Assembly: GCA_002372815.1 (NCBI GenBank)
Contig: DFIR01000103.1
Location: 1,877-31,144 of the forward strand
Source of the DNA: Lachnospiraceae bacterium UBA3692
Lineage (GTDB): Bacteria > Bacillota > Clostridia > Lachnospirales > Lachnospiraceae
Length of the DNA: 29,268 bases
Direction: 5' to 3'
Below the pieces are notes generated by a model that ran no database searches, was not told the DNA's origin, and saw only the letters and a list, made by a program, of their open reading frames with translations. Of the stretch, positions 21,683 to 29,268 are shown one piece after another. A program made the translations under genes and the position numbers. The stretch's first letter is position 1; every line of letters starts with the position of its first letter.

Positions 21683-23983
21683 TTATCTGGAACTGCGGTT
21701 GCGGTTGAAATTGATCAGGCAGCCGGCCTTGACGATCTCGCGCTCATTGTCCGTCATATCCTGGATGTAGAGATCGATCTGTGCGGCTCTGCCGTCCTTG
21801 ATGACATAGCCCTTGATATCGGAGAGGTCTCCGTCCAGTGCCTTTCTGATGCCGGGCACATAGATGTAATCGCCGATCTCGAAGGCGTCCGGCTCTCCCT
21901 TCAGGTGGAAGGGGATCATGCCCCAGTTCATGACGTTGGAGCGATAGCGCTTGGTAGCGTACTCCTGGGTGATATTTGCCAGGCCGCCGATCACACGCTG
22001 GCAGGAAGCCGCCTGCTCACGGGCGCTGCCGTCACCGGGCTTGTTGGCGTAGACCATGGAGCCGATCTCGATCTCCTGCAGGTTCACAGCTTCGGAACCG
22101 GGGATCGTGTGGATGACCGCGTAGACATCCGCCAGCGCGGCGTCCTTCTCCACCGGATCGCCGCCTGCCACGCGGCAGCGCTCCGTCTGATCCACGGCCT
22201 TGGACCTGCCCACATACTCCGGATCGCGTCTGGAGAGGGTGAACTCGGCCAGTCCCAGGGGATTGGAGCGATAAGAGGATGTCTCGCCCGAAGGGATCAG
22301 CTCATCGGTCGTGGTGACCTCGTCCAGGATCTTGGAGCAGACCTTGAGCAGGATGTTGTCAGCCAGAGGCTCCATGGCGGGCCAGGGCTTGATGTTGGGT
22401 CCGTCGAAGAGCTCGACGGAAGGATCTGCCTTGCCGTAGCCCTGGTAGACACGGGCCTTGTAGACCGTGTCGTCGTAGTCATGGGCCGGCACATTGCCCC
22501 AGCAGTCATACTGCTCGGCGGAGGTGAGAATACCGCCGTTGGCCGCGGTGGCCGCGATGGACCGGGCATCCATGAGGGCCGCTGCCGCCATCTGGCCTTT
22601 GCCGGGCTGGGAACCTTCGCGGTTGGGGAAGTTCCTGGTGGTATGACGGACAGAAAGACCGTTGTGCATGGGGGTGTCGCCCGCGCCGAAGCAGGGGCCG
22701 CAGAAGGCCGTTTTCACGATGGCGCCCGCCGCCATGAGGTCGGCGACGTATCCCTTCCTGGCCAGATCGAGGAAAACAGGCTGGGAGGAAGGATACACAT
22801 CCAGGGAGAACTCTCCCGCTCCGCAGCTCCTGCCGCGCAGCATGTTGGCCGCCTCCACAAGGTTCATGTAGTTGCCGCCCGCGCAGCCTGCGATGATGCC
22901 CTGCTGGACCTGGAGCCGGCCGTCCTTAACCTTGTCAAGGAGGGTGAAGTTCGCCCTGCCGTCCGCGATGCGGGCCGCCTCGACCTCGACGGTGTGAAGG
23001 ATATCCGTAAGGTTGGCGTTGACCTCGTCGATCTCGTAGACGTTGCTGGGATGGAAAGGCAGCGCGATCATGGGCTTGATGGAGGAAAGATCCACGTAGA
23101 CGCAGCCGTCATAGTAGGTGACATCCGCCGGATTCAGTTCCCTGTAGTCCTCCGGCCTTCCGTGGGAGATGAGATATTCCCTGGTATCCTCATCCGTGCG
23201 CCAGATGGAGGACAGGCAGGTGGTCTCAGTGGTCATGACATCGATGCCATTGCGGTAGTCCGTGGTCATGGTCGAGATGCCGGGGCCCACGAATTCCATG
23301 ACCTTGTTCTTGACATAGCCGTTCTTGAAGACAGCGCCGATGATGGCCAGGGCGATATCCTGGGGGCCTACGTAAGGCGCCGGCTTGCCGTCCAGATAGA
23401 TGGCCACGACGCCGGGATAGGCGACGTCATAGGTGTCTCTGAGGAGCTGCTTGCCCAGCTCGCCGCCGCCCTCGCCGACGGCCATGGTGCCCAGGGCGCC
23501 GTAACGGGTGTGGGAGTCGGAGCCCAGGATCATCTTGCCGCAGCCGGCCATGGTCTCGCGCATGTACTGGTGGATGACCGCGATATGCGGAGGAACATAG
23601 ATGCCGCCGTATTTTTTCGCGGCGGAGAGGCCGAACATGTGGTCATCCTCGTTGATGGTGCCGCCGACCGCGCAGAGAGAGTTGTGGCAGTTGGTGAGCA
23701 CATAGGGCAGAGGAAATTTCTCCATGCCGGATGCGCGGGCTGTCTGGATGATGCCCACGAAGGTGATGTCGTGGGAAGTCATGGAGTCAAAACGGATCTT
23801 CAGATGATCCATATCCTCTGTTGTATTGTGAGCCTTCAGGACGGACCAGGCGATGGTGCCTTTTCTCTCCTCTTCCGGACAGACGTCCCTGCCGGTCATC
23901 TGTTTCACGCGGGCTGTTTCCGCCGCGGGGACGATCTCCTTTCCGTTCACGAGATATACGCCGCCGTCGTAGAGTTTGATCAT
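21683..23983 (-). CDS. Aconitase-family hydratase (YbhJ-like)
   Basis: The 766-residue protein belongs to the aconitase superfamily and most resembles the YbhJ-type hydratases rather than AcnA or AcnB. The [4Fe-4S] ligands appear as GIIAGCAGGN and AFCGPCFGAGD, and the substrate region as LGSDSHTRYGALGT. The C-terminal swivel domain includes SYRSNPLGLAEF and KRYRSNVMNWGMIPF. YbhJ proteins have no proven substrate; dehydration of a citrate-like acid is expected from the family. The ATG at 23983 follows AGGAG. Upstream is a decayed response-regulator gene whose promoter may still drive it. Confidence 0.9.
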   Translation of the reverse strand: MIKLYDGGVYLVNGKEIVPAAETARVKQMTGRDVCPEEERKGTIAWSVLKAHNTTEDMDHLKIRFDSMTSHDITFVGIIQTARASGMEKFPLPYVLTNCHNSLCAVGGTINEDDHMFGLSAAKKYGGIYVPPHIAVIHQYMRETMAGCGKMILGSDSHTRYGALGTMAVGEGGGELGKQLLRDTYDVAYPGVVAIYLDGKPAPYVGPQDIALAIIGAVFKNGYVKNKVMEFVGPGISTMTTDYRNGIDVMTTETTCLSSIWRTDEDTREYLISHGRPEDYRELNPADVTYYDGCVYVDLSSIKPMIALPFHPSNVYEIDEVNANLTDILHTVEVEAARIADGRANFTLLDKVKDGRLQVQQGIIAGCAGGNYMNLVEAANMLRGRSCGAGEFSLDVYPSSQPVFLDLARKGYVADLMAAGAIVKTAFCGPCFGAGDTPMHNGLSVRHTTRNFPNREGSQPGKGQMAAAALMDARSIAATAANGGILTSAEQYDCWGNVPAHDYDDTVYKARVYQGYGKADPSVELFDGPNIKPWPAMEPLADNILLKVCSKILDEVTTTDELIPSGETSSYRSNPLGLAEFTLSRRDPEYVGRSKAVDQTERCRVAGGDPVEKDAALADVYAVIHTIPGSEAVNLQEIEIGSMVYANKPGDGSAREQAASCQRVIGGLANITQEYATKRYRSNVMNWGMIPFHLKGEPDAFEIGDYIYVPGIRKALDGDLSDIKGYVIKDGRAAQIDLYIQDMTDNEREIVKAGCLINFNRNRSSR

Positions 23984-24012
23984 TGCGCTCTCCTTTCTAT
24001 GCGTTCTTCGTT

Positions 24013-24277
24013 TCAAGGTACGAAACGGCAGCCCACGCCGCGCACCGTGAGGATGTGTGCCGGGTTGTGCCGGTCGTCCTCGATCTTGCCCACGCTGCTC
24101 CTAGAGCGTCGGATCAGCGCCTTGACCTTGGCGCCGAGTACGAGCGGCCTGAATGGCTTGGTGATATAGTCATCCGCTGCCGGCGACAACGGGCTCCAGA
24201 TCGTTGCTGCGCATCACTTTCTCCAACAATCTGCAGATGGAGGCGTCGTCGTCGTCGATCAAAACGCGATCAACCAT
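24013..24277 (-). pseudogene. OmpR-family response regulator remnant
   Basis: From the ATG at 24277 (AGAGGAAG upstream) the frame reads MVDRVLIDDDDASICRLLEK, a receiver start, and stops after GSG. In a second frame it resumes as ADDYITKPFRPLVLGAKVKA, the end of a receiver. It then jumps to SVGKIEDDRHNPAHILTVRG and VGCRFVP, the end of the winged-helix DNA-binding domain, stopping at 24013. The phosphoacceptor Asp region and most of the output domain are missing. Two internal deletions and a frameshift therefore explain the locus. No partner kinase is nearby. Confidence 0.8.
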
Positions 24278-24341
24278 AATCTTCCTCTTCTATCCATTTT
24301 GTTTTCCCCCCAAAAAAGATAGCAGTAGTCAATTGGTATCT

Positions 24342-24370
24342 ATTATAAGGATTGAATGTCAGAATGACAA
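24342..24370 (-). promoter_or_regulatory. Promoter ahead of the regulator remnant and hydratase
   Basis: On the reverse strand TTGTCA (24370-24365), a 17-base spacer and TATAAT (24347-24342). It is 65 bases upstream of the remnant's start codon. No other promoter is clear before the hydratase gene, so it likely serves the hydratase through the relic. Confidence 0.75.
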
Positions 24371-24393
24371 GAAGACGCACACCTCACACAGAG

Positions 24394-24858
24394 CTAAAAC
24401 TTCTCCGCAAACGCCCTCACGTCCCCCAGATAATCATGATTCTTCGTCTGCAGCGACAGCTGTCCCTTGGACGGGCGGCCCAGCAGTTTGTCCATGGCCC
24501 GGATCTTGTCCATGTAGTCGTTCGGAGCCATGTGCGTGACCACATAGTACACATCCTGCGGCAGCTGGTCCCGGTACTGTTTGATCAGTGCGCGCCCGAT
24601 GACGCAGGGGCCCTCCGCCCAGGTCGGCATGCCGATCACGACGCGGTCGTAGGCGCGCAGGTCCGGATCGCCCTTGATATAGACCTTGGGAAAAGTCTTC
24701 TTAAAAGACGCCACGCAGGCTCCCAGGTATCCCAGCAGGCCGCTCCTGTCTTTGCCGTCTGTGTACTCGAAGAGATCCGCCCCAGTGCTCTCCGCCAGCA
24801 GCTCCATGGCCTGCCTGGTCATGCTCGTTCTTGAATAGTACAGGCACAGTGTCTTCAT
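24394..24858 (-). CDS. Flavodoxin family protein
   Basis: The 154-residue protein has a flavodoxin-like alpha/beta pattern: TLCLYYSRTSMTRQAMELLA at the N terminus (phosphate-binding loop), YDRVVIGMPTWAEGP (residues about 70-84, isoalloxazine loop) and YYVVTHMAPNDY. It likely binds FMN and carries electrons or acts as an NAD(P)H reductase. Its ATG overlaps the stop of the HD gene by 4 bases (ATGA), so the two are translationally coupled. The C terminus is slightly short, but the fold appears complete. Confidence 0.85.
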   Translation of the reverse strand: MKTLCLYYSRTSMTRQAMELLAESTGADLFEYTDGKDRSGLLGYLGACVASFKKTFPKVYIKGDPDLRAYDRVVIGMPTWAEGPCVIGRALIKQYRDQLPQDVYYVVTHMAPNDYMDKIRAMDKLLGRPSKGQLSLQTKNHDYLGDVRAFAEKF

Positions 24859-25478
24859 ATCGATTCCTTTCCTCCCTCTTCTTCCAGTTCCTTCAGGAAT
24901 GCCTCCAGAAAGGCGTGCCGCCTCTCCGCAAGCCGATTCCCGGTCTCCGTGTTCATAAGCCCCTTCAGGAGCAGAAGCTTGTCGTAAAAGTGCTGCACCG
25001 AATCCCCCAGGGGCCTTCCGTGCTCCCCACCGTAGGCAAAAGTCCTCGCGACCCCGATCGCCCCCATCGCGTCCAGCCGGTCCGCGTCCTGCACGATCCT
25101 GCCTTCGACCGAGTACGGCACGCGACCTCTGTTGGCACTGAAGGAGACCGCATTGATCACCTCACAGATCCGGTCGGCCCGCTCCTCCGGGACGCCGTTT
25201 GCCGCCAGAAATCGTCTGGCGTTCGCATTGTCCTTCGTCGCAAACAGCTTGTGGTCGTCCGCGTCGTGCAGCAGCGCCGCCAGCAGTACGACTTCCCTGT
25301 CCGCCCCTGGCTCCTCCTCCAGGATCCGCAGCGCATTCCGGTATACCCGCATCGTGTGCGCCGCGTCATGCCCGCCGGCATTGCCGGAGAAAAGCCCCGA
25401 GATGTAATCAACAGCCCGCCGCGTCAGCTCATCCGCAGATGTATGCAGCTTATCCGCAGAAGTATGCAGATCGTCCAT
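24855..25478 (-). CDS. HD-domain metal-dependent phosphohydrolase (YedJ/YpgQ-like)
   Basis: The 207-residue protein has the HD residues in order: GHDAAHTMRVYRNAL, LLAALLHDADDHKL and VQDADRLDAMGAIGVAR (residues about 40-145). The overall size and the DADRLDAMGAIG segment match the YedJ/YpgQ subgroup of nucleotide or pyrophosphate hydrolases. The start is the ATG at 25478 after GGGAGGT; an open frame continues upstream into array C but has no signal. The N terminus holds a short in-frame duplication (LHTSADKLHTSADEL), also visible in DNA as a near-repeat of about 20 bases. It is coupled to the flavodoxin by a 4-base overlap. Confidence 0.88.
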   Translation of the reverse strand: MDDLHTSADKLHTSADELTRRAVDYISGLFSGNAGGHDAAHTMRVYRNALRILEEEPGADREVVLLAALLHDADDHKLFATKDNANARRFLAANGVPEERADRICEVINAVSFSANRGRVPYSVEGRIVQDADRLDAMGAIGVARTFAYGGEHGRPLGDSVQHFYDKLLLLKGLMNTETGNRLAERRHAFLEAFLKELEEEGGKESI

Positions 25479-25558
25479 GAGTGAAGTACCTCCCTCTAAT
25501 GAAGGCCGTGCCTGGTACGGGTCCAAACTTTTCGCTATTGGATGAGTATTCTGAAAGA

Positions 25559-25860
25559 AAAGCGAGCCTTGGGGGCTCCGTTTCGCTTTAAATGTCATCT
25601 CAGATCGAATAAAGCGAGTGTTATTTTCCTATAACTCACTTTGCTTTTTAGAAATGTATTCCTAAAGCGAGTTTGCAAAAGTAAAAGCTCGCTTTGGTCT
25701 GCCATATGCCATCTGAAAGCGAATACACCATGCGGAGCACTCGCTTTCCTCCAGGACATTCCTATTTGAAAGCGAAAAGTCACCGCTCAGCTCTCGCTTT
25801 GACCTGTGGTATTCCCATTTAAAAGCGAAAGCGACACTCTCTCACGCGTGCTGCTTCCAT
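25559..25860. repeat. Tandem array C: six copies of a 52-53-bp hairpin unit with conserved arms
   Basis: AAAGCGA occurs at 25559, 25611, 25664, 25716, 25769 and 25822, at steps of 52 or 53 bases. In the first five units it pairs with CTCGCTTT or a close variant about 16-20 bases later, giving a hairpin of about 32 bases. The last unit degenerates. The arms are conserved while loops and the 21-base linkers differ between units. The stretch is AT-richer than the genes around it and has no coding potential. It lies between the glucosaminidase-like gene and the HD gene, all on the reverse strand, so it may be part of a transcript. Confidence 0.87.
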
Positions 25861-25868
25861 GTTCCCCC

Positions 25869-26576
25869 TCAAAAGATCACATCCAGCAGCAGCCCGCCGT
25901 AATGAAGGATCGTATCCAATAGCGACGAATCCTGCGGATCCGCCTCGGCCGCCTCCGTCATCTCCTCCTGTACCGCCGGCACTGTCTCCTTCATCCGGTC
26001 CAGGATATCCAGGATATGGGCGCCATAGTTGACGCCGGCGGCCCATCCATAGCCTTCCGGATTCTCCTGAATTCCGAGCCACTCCACGTAAGGCGCACAG
26101 CCCCGGTGAACGAAGTCGAAACGCGGATCCACACACTCGTTGACCAGGTCGTCGGTCGACGCATAGGCCTTCAGGTGCTGGATCTGCGCGCGGACGCCCT
26201 CTCTGGCCGACGCGAAGGAGTTCCCCTTCATGCCGTTGCTCGTCACTCCCATCCCGCAGAAATTGTACTGATCAAAGGTGACCGCCGTCGTCCCCGGGAA
26301 AATAAACCACCCGGTCTCCAGACACGCCTGCGCGAACGCGATATCGCCTCGCACGCCCTCAACAGTCCCTTCTTCCAGATAGATCGCCGGGAGTTCAAGA
26401 ATTTCTTCCGTGGCCCCCGGATTCATCTGCAGGAGCAGATTCCGCAGCTGCTCCGCATCCGCCTCGGCCTCCCCCATGATCTTCGTGCCCTCTTCTTCGG
26501 CCCGCACAGTCAGGCAGGGACCCAGCAGGACGAACAGAAGCAAGCCTGCCAGAACCATGCACAATGAGCTCTTCAA
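25869..26576 (-). CDS. Secreted glucosaminidase-like protein (GH73/LysM-less autolysin type)
   Basis: The 235-residue protein has a signal peptide (MKSSLCMVLAGLLLFVLLGP then a cut after TVRA) and a domain at residues about 75-195 like bacterial N-acetylglucosaminidases: IAFAQACLETGWFIFPG with a candidate catalytic Glu, FDQYNFCGMGV, and the ending GYGWAAGVNYGAHILDIL. It probably cleaves peptidoglycan glycan strands; no wall-binding repeats are seen. The start is TTG at 26576. Its first bases overlap the folC stop as TTGA, AGGAGG lies 10 bases upstream, and this choice gives the Lys needed at the signal-peptide N terminus. Later ATGs would remove it. Confidence 0.83.
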   Translation of the reverse strand: MKSSLCMVLAGLLLFVLLGPCLTVRAEEEGTKIMGEAEADAEQLRNLLLQMNPGATEEILELPAIYLEEGTVEGVRGDIAFAQACLETGWFIFPGTTAVTFDQYNFCGMGVTSNGMKGNSFASAREGVRAQIQHLKAYASTDDLVNECVDPRFDFVHRGCAPYVEWLGIQENPEGYGWAAGVNYGAHILDILDRMKETVPAVQEEMTEAAEADPQDSSLLDTILHYGGLLLDVIF

Positions 26577-28477
26577 AGCAACCGTCCCTCCTCAGTCACG
26601 ATACAGGGGATCCGCCTGTCCGTCGGCTCCGTCGCGACACGCCGCAGTTCCTGCGTGGAATAAGCGACCATGACAAGCCGCGCATCCGGTCTGCACTTCT
26701 CCAGAAACCGGTCATAGTAACCTGCGCCGTGTCCGCAGCGATTTCCCTGCCGGTCAAAAGCCACGCAGGGCACCAGCACCGCGTCGATCTCCGCGGGCTC
26801 CAGGATCTCCGACCGCTCCGGATCAGGCTCCTGAATGTCAAGCCAGCCGGCTCTCCAGGCATCCTCTTCCTTCGGGACGGCCGCCAGCATGCGCCCGCCG
26901 GCAAGGGCGACCGGATAGGCCACTCGCACGCCTTTCTCCTCCAGCTGCCGGTTGAAAGCCGTCAGATCCGCCTCCTCCGGCATGGCCCTGTAAGAGAAAA
27001 CAGTCCTCACATCCCGATATTCCGCCCCGGCAAATAGCTCCTCCAGATATCCGCAGATCGCCCTGCTCGCCTCTGCGCGCTCCTCCGCCGTCATGGCTTC
27101 CCGCCGCGCCCGGATGATCCTGCGCTGCGCCTCCTTGCACAGACGCGGATAGATCCGCCGGATCTCCCCCGCCATATAGAGGGAACCGAAAGCGATGACC
27201 GGCTGCCCGGCCTGCGCCCCCCGCAGGCTGCCGCGGATCCCCTCCTCCACGGAGGTACACGCATGCGCCTCATACCCGGCTTCTCCGAGATAGGCCGCCA
27301 GCCTGTCCGCCGGCAGTGCCCTGGGGGAATCCGGTGTCACACAGTAGAAAGTGTCCGCGTACGGACCGAGGATCCGGAGGATCTCCGCGTAATCTTTCTC
27401 CGCCAGTACGCCCAGCAGGAAGATGATCTTCCCGGGTGTGTCCGCTGTCACCCCCAGACAGGTCTCGATCGACTCCGCCAGCGCCTCCGCGCACTGCGGA
27501 TTGTGCCCGCCGTCCAGTATGAAGAGGGGTTCCCTGCTCAGGACCTCGAAGCGGGCCGGCCAGCGCACGTTGGCGAGGCCTGCGGCGACAGCTTCCTGCG
27601 GGATCTCAAAGCCGCGCCTGCGGAGCACTTCGACGGTGGTCAGGACCGTCGCCGCATTGTGCAGCTGATAGGCGCCGGGAAGGGCGAGACGATAGACGCC
27701 GCAGGCGTCTCCCTCACCACCGGCATCGCTCTCCGCCTCCTTCGCACTCTTCTCAGAGTGCAGTACGAACACCTGCCCGTCCAGAGAAGCTTCCCGCAGC
27801 TCGATCCGGGAGGCGTGTGCGATGTGGAGAGGACAATTCTTTGCAAGGCAGATCTCGCGGATCGTCTCCATGACCTCCGGCGGGTTCTCGTAGAGGACCA
27901 CGTCGGACCCGTTCTTGATGATGCCGCCTTTGGTGCGGGCGATTTTGTCCAGAGTGTCGCCCAGATATTCGGTGTGCTCCAGCCCGATGTGGGTGATGAC
28001 GGCCACTTCGGGCGGATCGATCACGTTGGTGGCGTCATATTCGCCGCCCAGGCCCACCTCCAGGACCACCAGGTCGCAATGCTGCCGCAGGAACCAGATC
28101 ATGCCGATGGCGGTGACCAGCTCGAACTGGCTGGGGTGGTCCTCCATGGCGTCCGCCTCTTCCTTCACGAGGGCCGTGATCTCGCAGAGGGCCTCCTCCG
28201 GGATCATCTCGCCGCAGACCTGGATGCGCTCCCGGAAATCCTCAATATAGGGAGACGGAAAGAAGCCGGTCCTGTAACCGGCTTCGCGAAGGATCCGCTC
28301 CAGCATGGCGCAGGTGGAACCTTTTCCGTTGGAGCCCGCCACATGGACATAGCGCAGCGACTTCTGCGGGTCGCCCAGCCTGCGGAGGAGCTCCTCCTCG
28401 CGGGACAGGCCGACCCTCTTCTGGCTCCATGTGTGGGCAGTGATATATGCGATCGCTTCCTGTGTCGTCATCTTCAT
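26573..28477 (-). CDS. folC: Fusion of folylpolyglutamate synthase (FolC) and 5-formyltetrahydrofolate cyclo-ligase
   Basis: The 634-residue protein joins two enzymes. Residues 1 to about 430 are a Mur-ligase-type folylpolyglutamate/dihydrofolate synthase: YVHVAGSNGKGSTCAML as ATP loop, ITHIGLEHTEYLGDTLDKIA and LDGGHNPQCAEALAESI. Residues about 440-634 are a 5-formyl-THF cyclo-ligase (RRIIRARREAMTAEERAEAS, VLVPCVAFDRQGNRCGHGAG then YYDRFL), which turns 5-formyl-THF into methenyl-THF. The join is open with no stop or frame change. The start lies one base after the stop of the formate-channel gene. One polypeptide would retain folates by glutamylation and recycle 5-formyl-THF. Confidence 0.93.
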   Translation of the reverse strand: MKMTTQEAIAYITAHTWSQKRVGLSREEELLRRLGDPQKSLRYVHVAGSNGKGSTCAMLERILREAGYRTGFFPSPYIEDFRERIQVCGEMIPEEALCEITALVKEEADAMEDHPSQFELVTAIGMIWFLRQHCDLVVLEVGLGGEYDATNVIDPPEVAVITHIGLEHTEYLGDTLDKIARTKGGIIKNGSDVVLYENPPEVMETIREICLAKNCPLHIAHASRIELREASLDGQVFVLHSEKSAKEAESDAGGEGDACGVYRLALPGAYQLHNAATVLTTVEVLRRRGFEIPQEAVAAGLANVRWPARFEVLSREPLFILDGGHNPQCAEALAESIETCLGVTADTPGKIIFLLGVLAEKDYAEILRILGPYADTFYCVTPDSPRALPADRLAAYLGEAGYEAHACTSVEEGIRGSLRGAQAGQPVIAFGSLYMAGEIRRIYPRLCKEAQRRIIRARREAMTAEERAEASRAICGYLEELFAGAEYRDVRTVFSYRAMPEEADLTAFNRQLEEKGVRVAYPVALAGGRMLAAVPKEEDAWRAGWLDIQEPDPERSEILEPAEIDAVLVPCVAFDRQGNRCGHGAGYYDRFLEKCRPDARLVMVAYSTQELRRVATEPTDRRIPCIVTEEGRLL

Positions 28478-28478
28478 A

Positions 28479-29243
28479 TCAGTGTTCCGGCCGGTAAGCA
28501 GTGTAATACATCACCGGGACGATCACCGCGCCGCCGATCAGGTTGCCGATCGTGACGGGCACCAGGTTTCCGAGCAGGAACTGTCCGACGCTGACGTCCG
28601 CTCCCAGGAATATACCCAGCGGAATGTAGGTCATATTGGCGACACTGTGCTCAAATCCCGCGAAAACGAACAGCATGATCGGAAACCAGATGGCCCAGAT
28701 CTTGCCGATGAGGTCCTTCGCGCCGGCCTGGAACCAGAGGGCCAGGACGACGAGAATGTTGCAGAGGATGCCGCGGATGACCATCTCGAAGAAGGGCGCA
28801 CCGACTTTGGAGACTGCCACAGCGATGGCCCGCTCTCCCGCCGCGCCGCCATACAGGCCGCTGCTGGCCAGGAGCAGCGCCAGGAGCACGCTTCCCGCCA
28901 GGTTCGAGAGGTAGACGGTCACCCAGTTGCGGAGGAGCTGTGCAGGGGTGATCCTGCCGTCGAACAGGGCCAGCGTCAGGAGGTTGTTGCCCGTGAAGAG
29001 CTCCGCGCCGCAGATGACCACCATCATCAGTCCGACGGGGAAGACCGCCGCACCGATCAGCTTGGCCGCCGTCGCAGAGAGGGCTGGATCAGTGGCCGCA
29101 GTCGCCAGAATAAATGCGTGGGCGCCGAAGCCGATGTAGGCGCCGGCCGCCATGCCCAGAATGATCATCTTCAGGACGGGCAGGTTCGCCTTTTTGACGC
29201 CGTTTCCGATCCAGATCTGCAGGATCTCCGCAGGTGTGTTCAT
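28479..29243 (-). CDS. Formate/nitrite transporter family channel
   Basis: The 254-residue protein has six membrane segments and FNT signatures: GAYIGFGAHAF near residue 35, CGAELFTGNNLLTLAL (about 80-95) and the pore-lining FEHSVANMTYIPLGIFLG (about 198-215) with the conserved central His. FNT pentamers pass formate, nitrite or hydrosulfide. Formate is favoured here because the next gene handles folate one-carbon units, but that is inference. The ATG at 29243 follows AAAGGAG. Its stop is one base before the folC start. Confidence 0.92.
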   Translation of the reverse strand: MNTPAEILQIWIGNGVKKANLPVLKMIILGMAAGAYIGFGAHAFILATAATDPALSATAAKLIGAAVFPVGLMMVVICGAELFTGNNLLTLALFDGRITPAQLLRNWVTVYLSNLAGSVLLALLLASSGLYGGAAGERAIAVAVSKVGAPFFEMVIRGILCNILVVLALWFQAGAKDLIGKIWAIWFPIMLFVFAGFEHSVANMTYIPLGIFLGADVSVGQFLLGNLVPVTIGNLIGGAVIVPVMYYTAYRPEH

Positions 29244-29268
29244 GATTTTTGCTCCTTTCTCCGCTGCG

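Noticed and set aside
25559..25860. CRISPR with short repeats in array C
   Set aside because: The conserved parts are 8-base arms of hairpins; the repeat is too short and the spacing alternates loop and linker.

Overview
The window looks like a chromosomal stretch of a GC-rich anaerobic Firmicute, most probably a Clostridia member near Lachnospiraceae. This is inferred from gene content: a single-chain PurL, YesM/YesN-type two-component genes, YesL (DUF624), a YbhJ-like hydratase, an anaerobic sulfatase-maturase-like radical SAM enzyme, lipoprotein-type sugar-binding proteins and strong AGGAGG ribosome-binding sites. No phage genes, insertion sequences or plasmid replication genes were seen.

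Layout. 1-1547 is the N-terminal part of purL (minus), preceded by a TetR regulator. A self-contained tRNA-Ala(GGC) unit (promoter, tRNA, terminator) lies at 2341-2510. corA (minus) and a yitT-type membrane gene (plus, with a structured leader) diverge around 3500-3740. 4656-6659 is a two-gene unit (dienelactone-hydrolase-like enzyme, then radical SAM/SPASM/SEC-C enzyme) behind a near-consensus promoter. 6752-8277 holds an acyl carrier protein and a lipoprotein phosphoesterase, preceded by a broken DUF3990 gene. uxuA (plus) ends at 9814 with a strong terminator.

9871-10800 is non-coding and made of two adjacent tandem arrays, both with an exact 62-bp period. Their units look different but align without gaps through a core, and one hairpin is kept by paired base changes. 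A third array (period 52-53 bp, conserved arms around variable loops) lies at 25559-25860. These arrays are the least explained part of the window.

10884-20331 (minus) is a sugar sensing and uptake block: YesL, a small membrane protein, an unknown protein, a YesN-like response regulator, a YesM-like kinase, a lipoprotein sugar-binding protein, then mglB-mglA-mglC. The binding protein/kinase/regulator set resembles the clostridial three-component XylFII-LytS-YesN arrangement. Two direct repeats 22 bp apart sit beside the -35 of the mglB promoter and are a good candidate operator for the regulator.

20465-21576 encodes two half-size chromate-transporter-family proteins. 21683-23983 is a YbhJ-like hydratase, behind a decayed OmpR-type response regulator that still has a good promoter. 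24394-25478 is a flavodoxin/HD-hydrolase pair. 25869-29243 is a translationally coupled group: a formate/nitrite channel, a FolC/5-formyl-THF cyclo-ligase fusion, and a secreted glucosaminidase-like protein. The first two fit one-carbon (formate/folate) metabolism.
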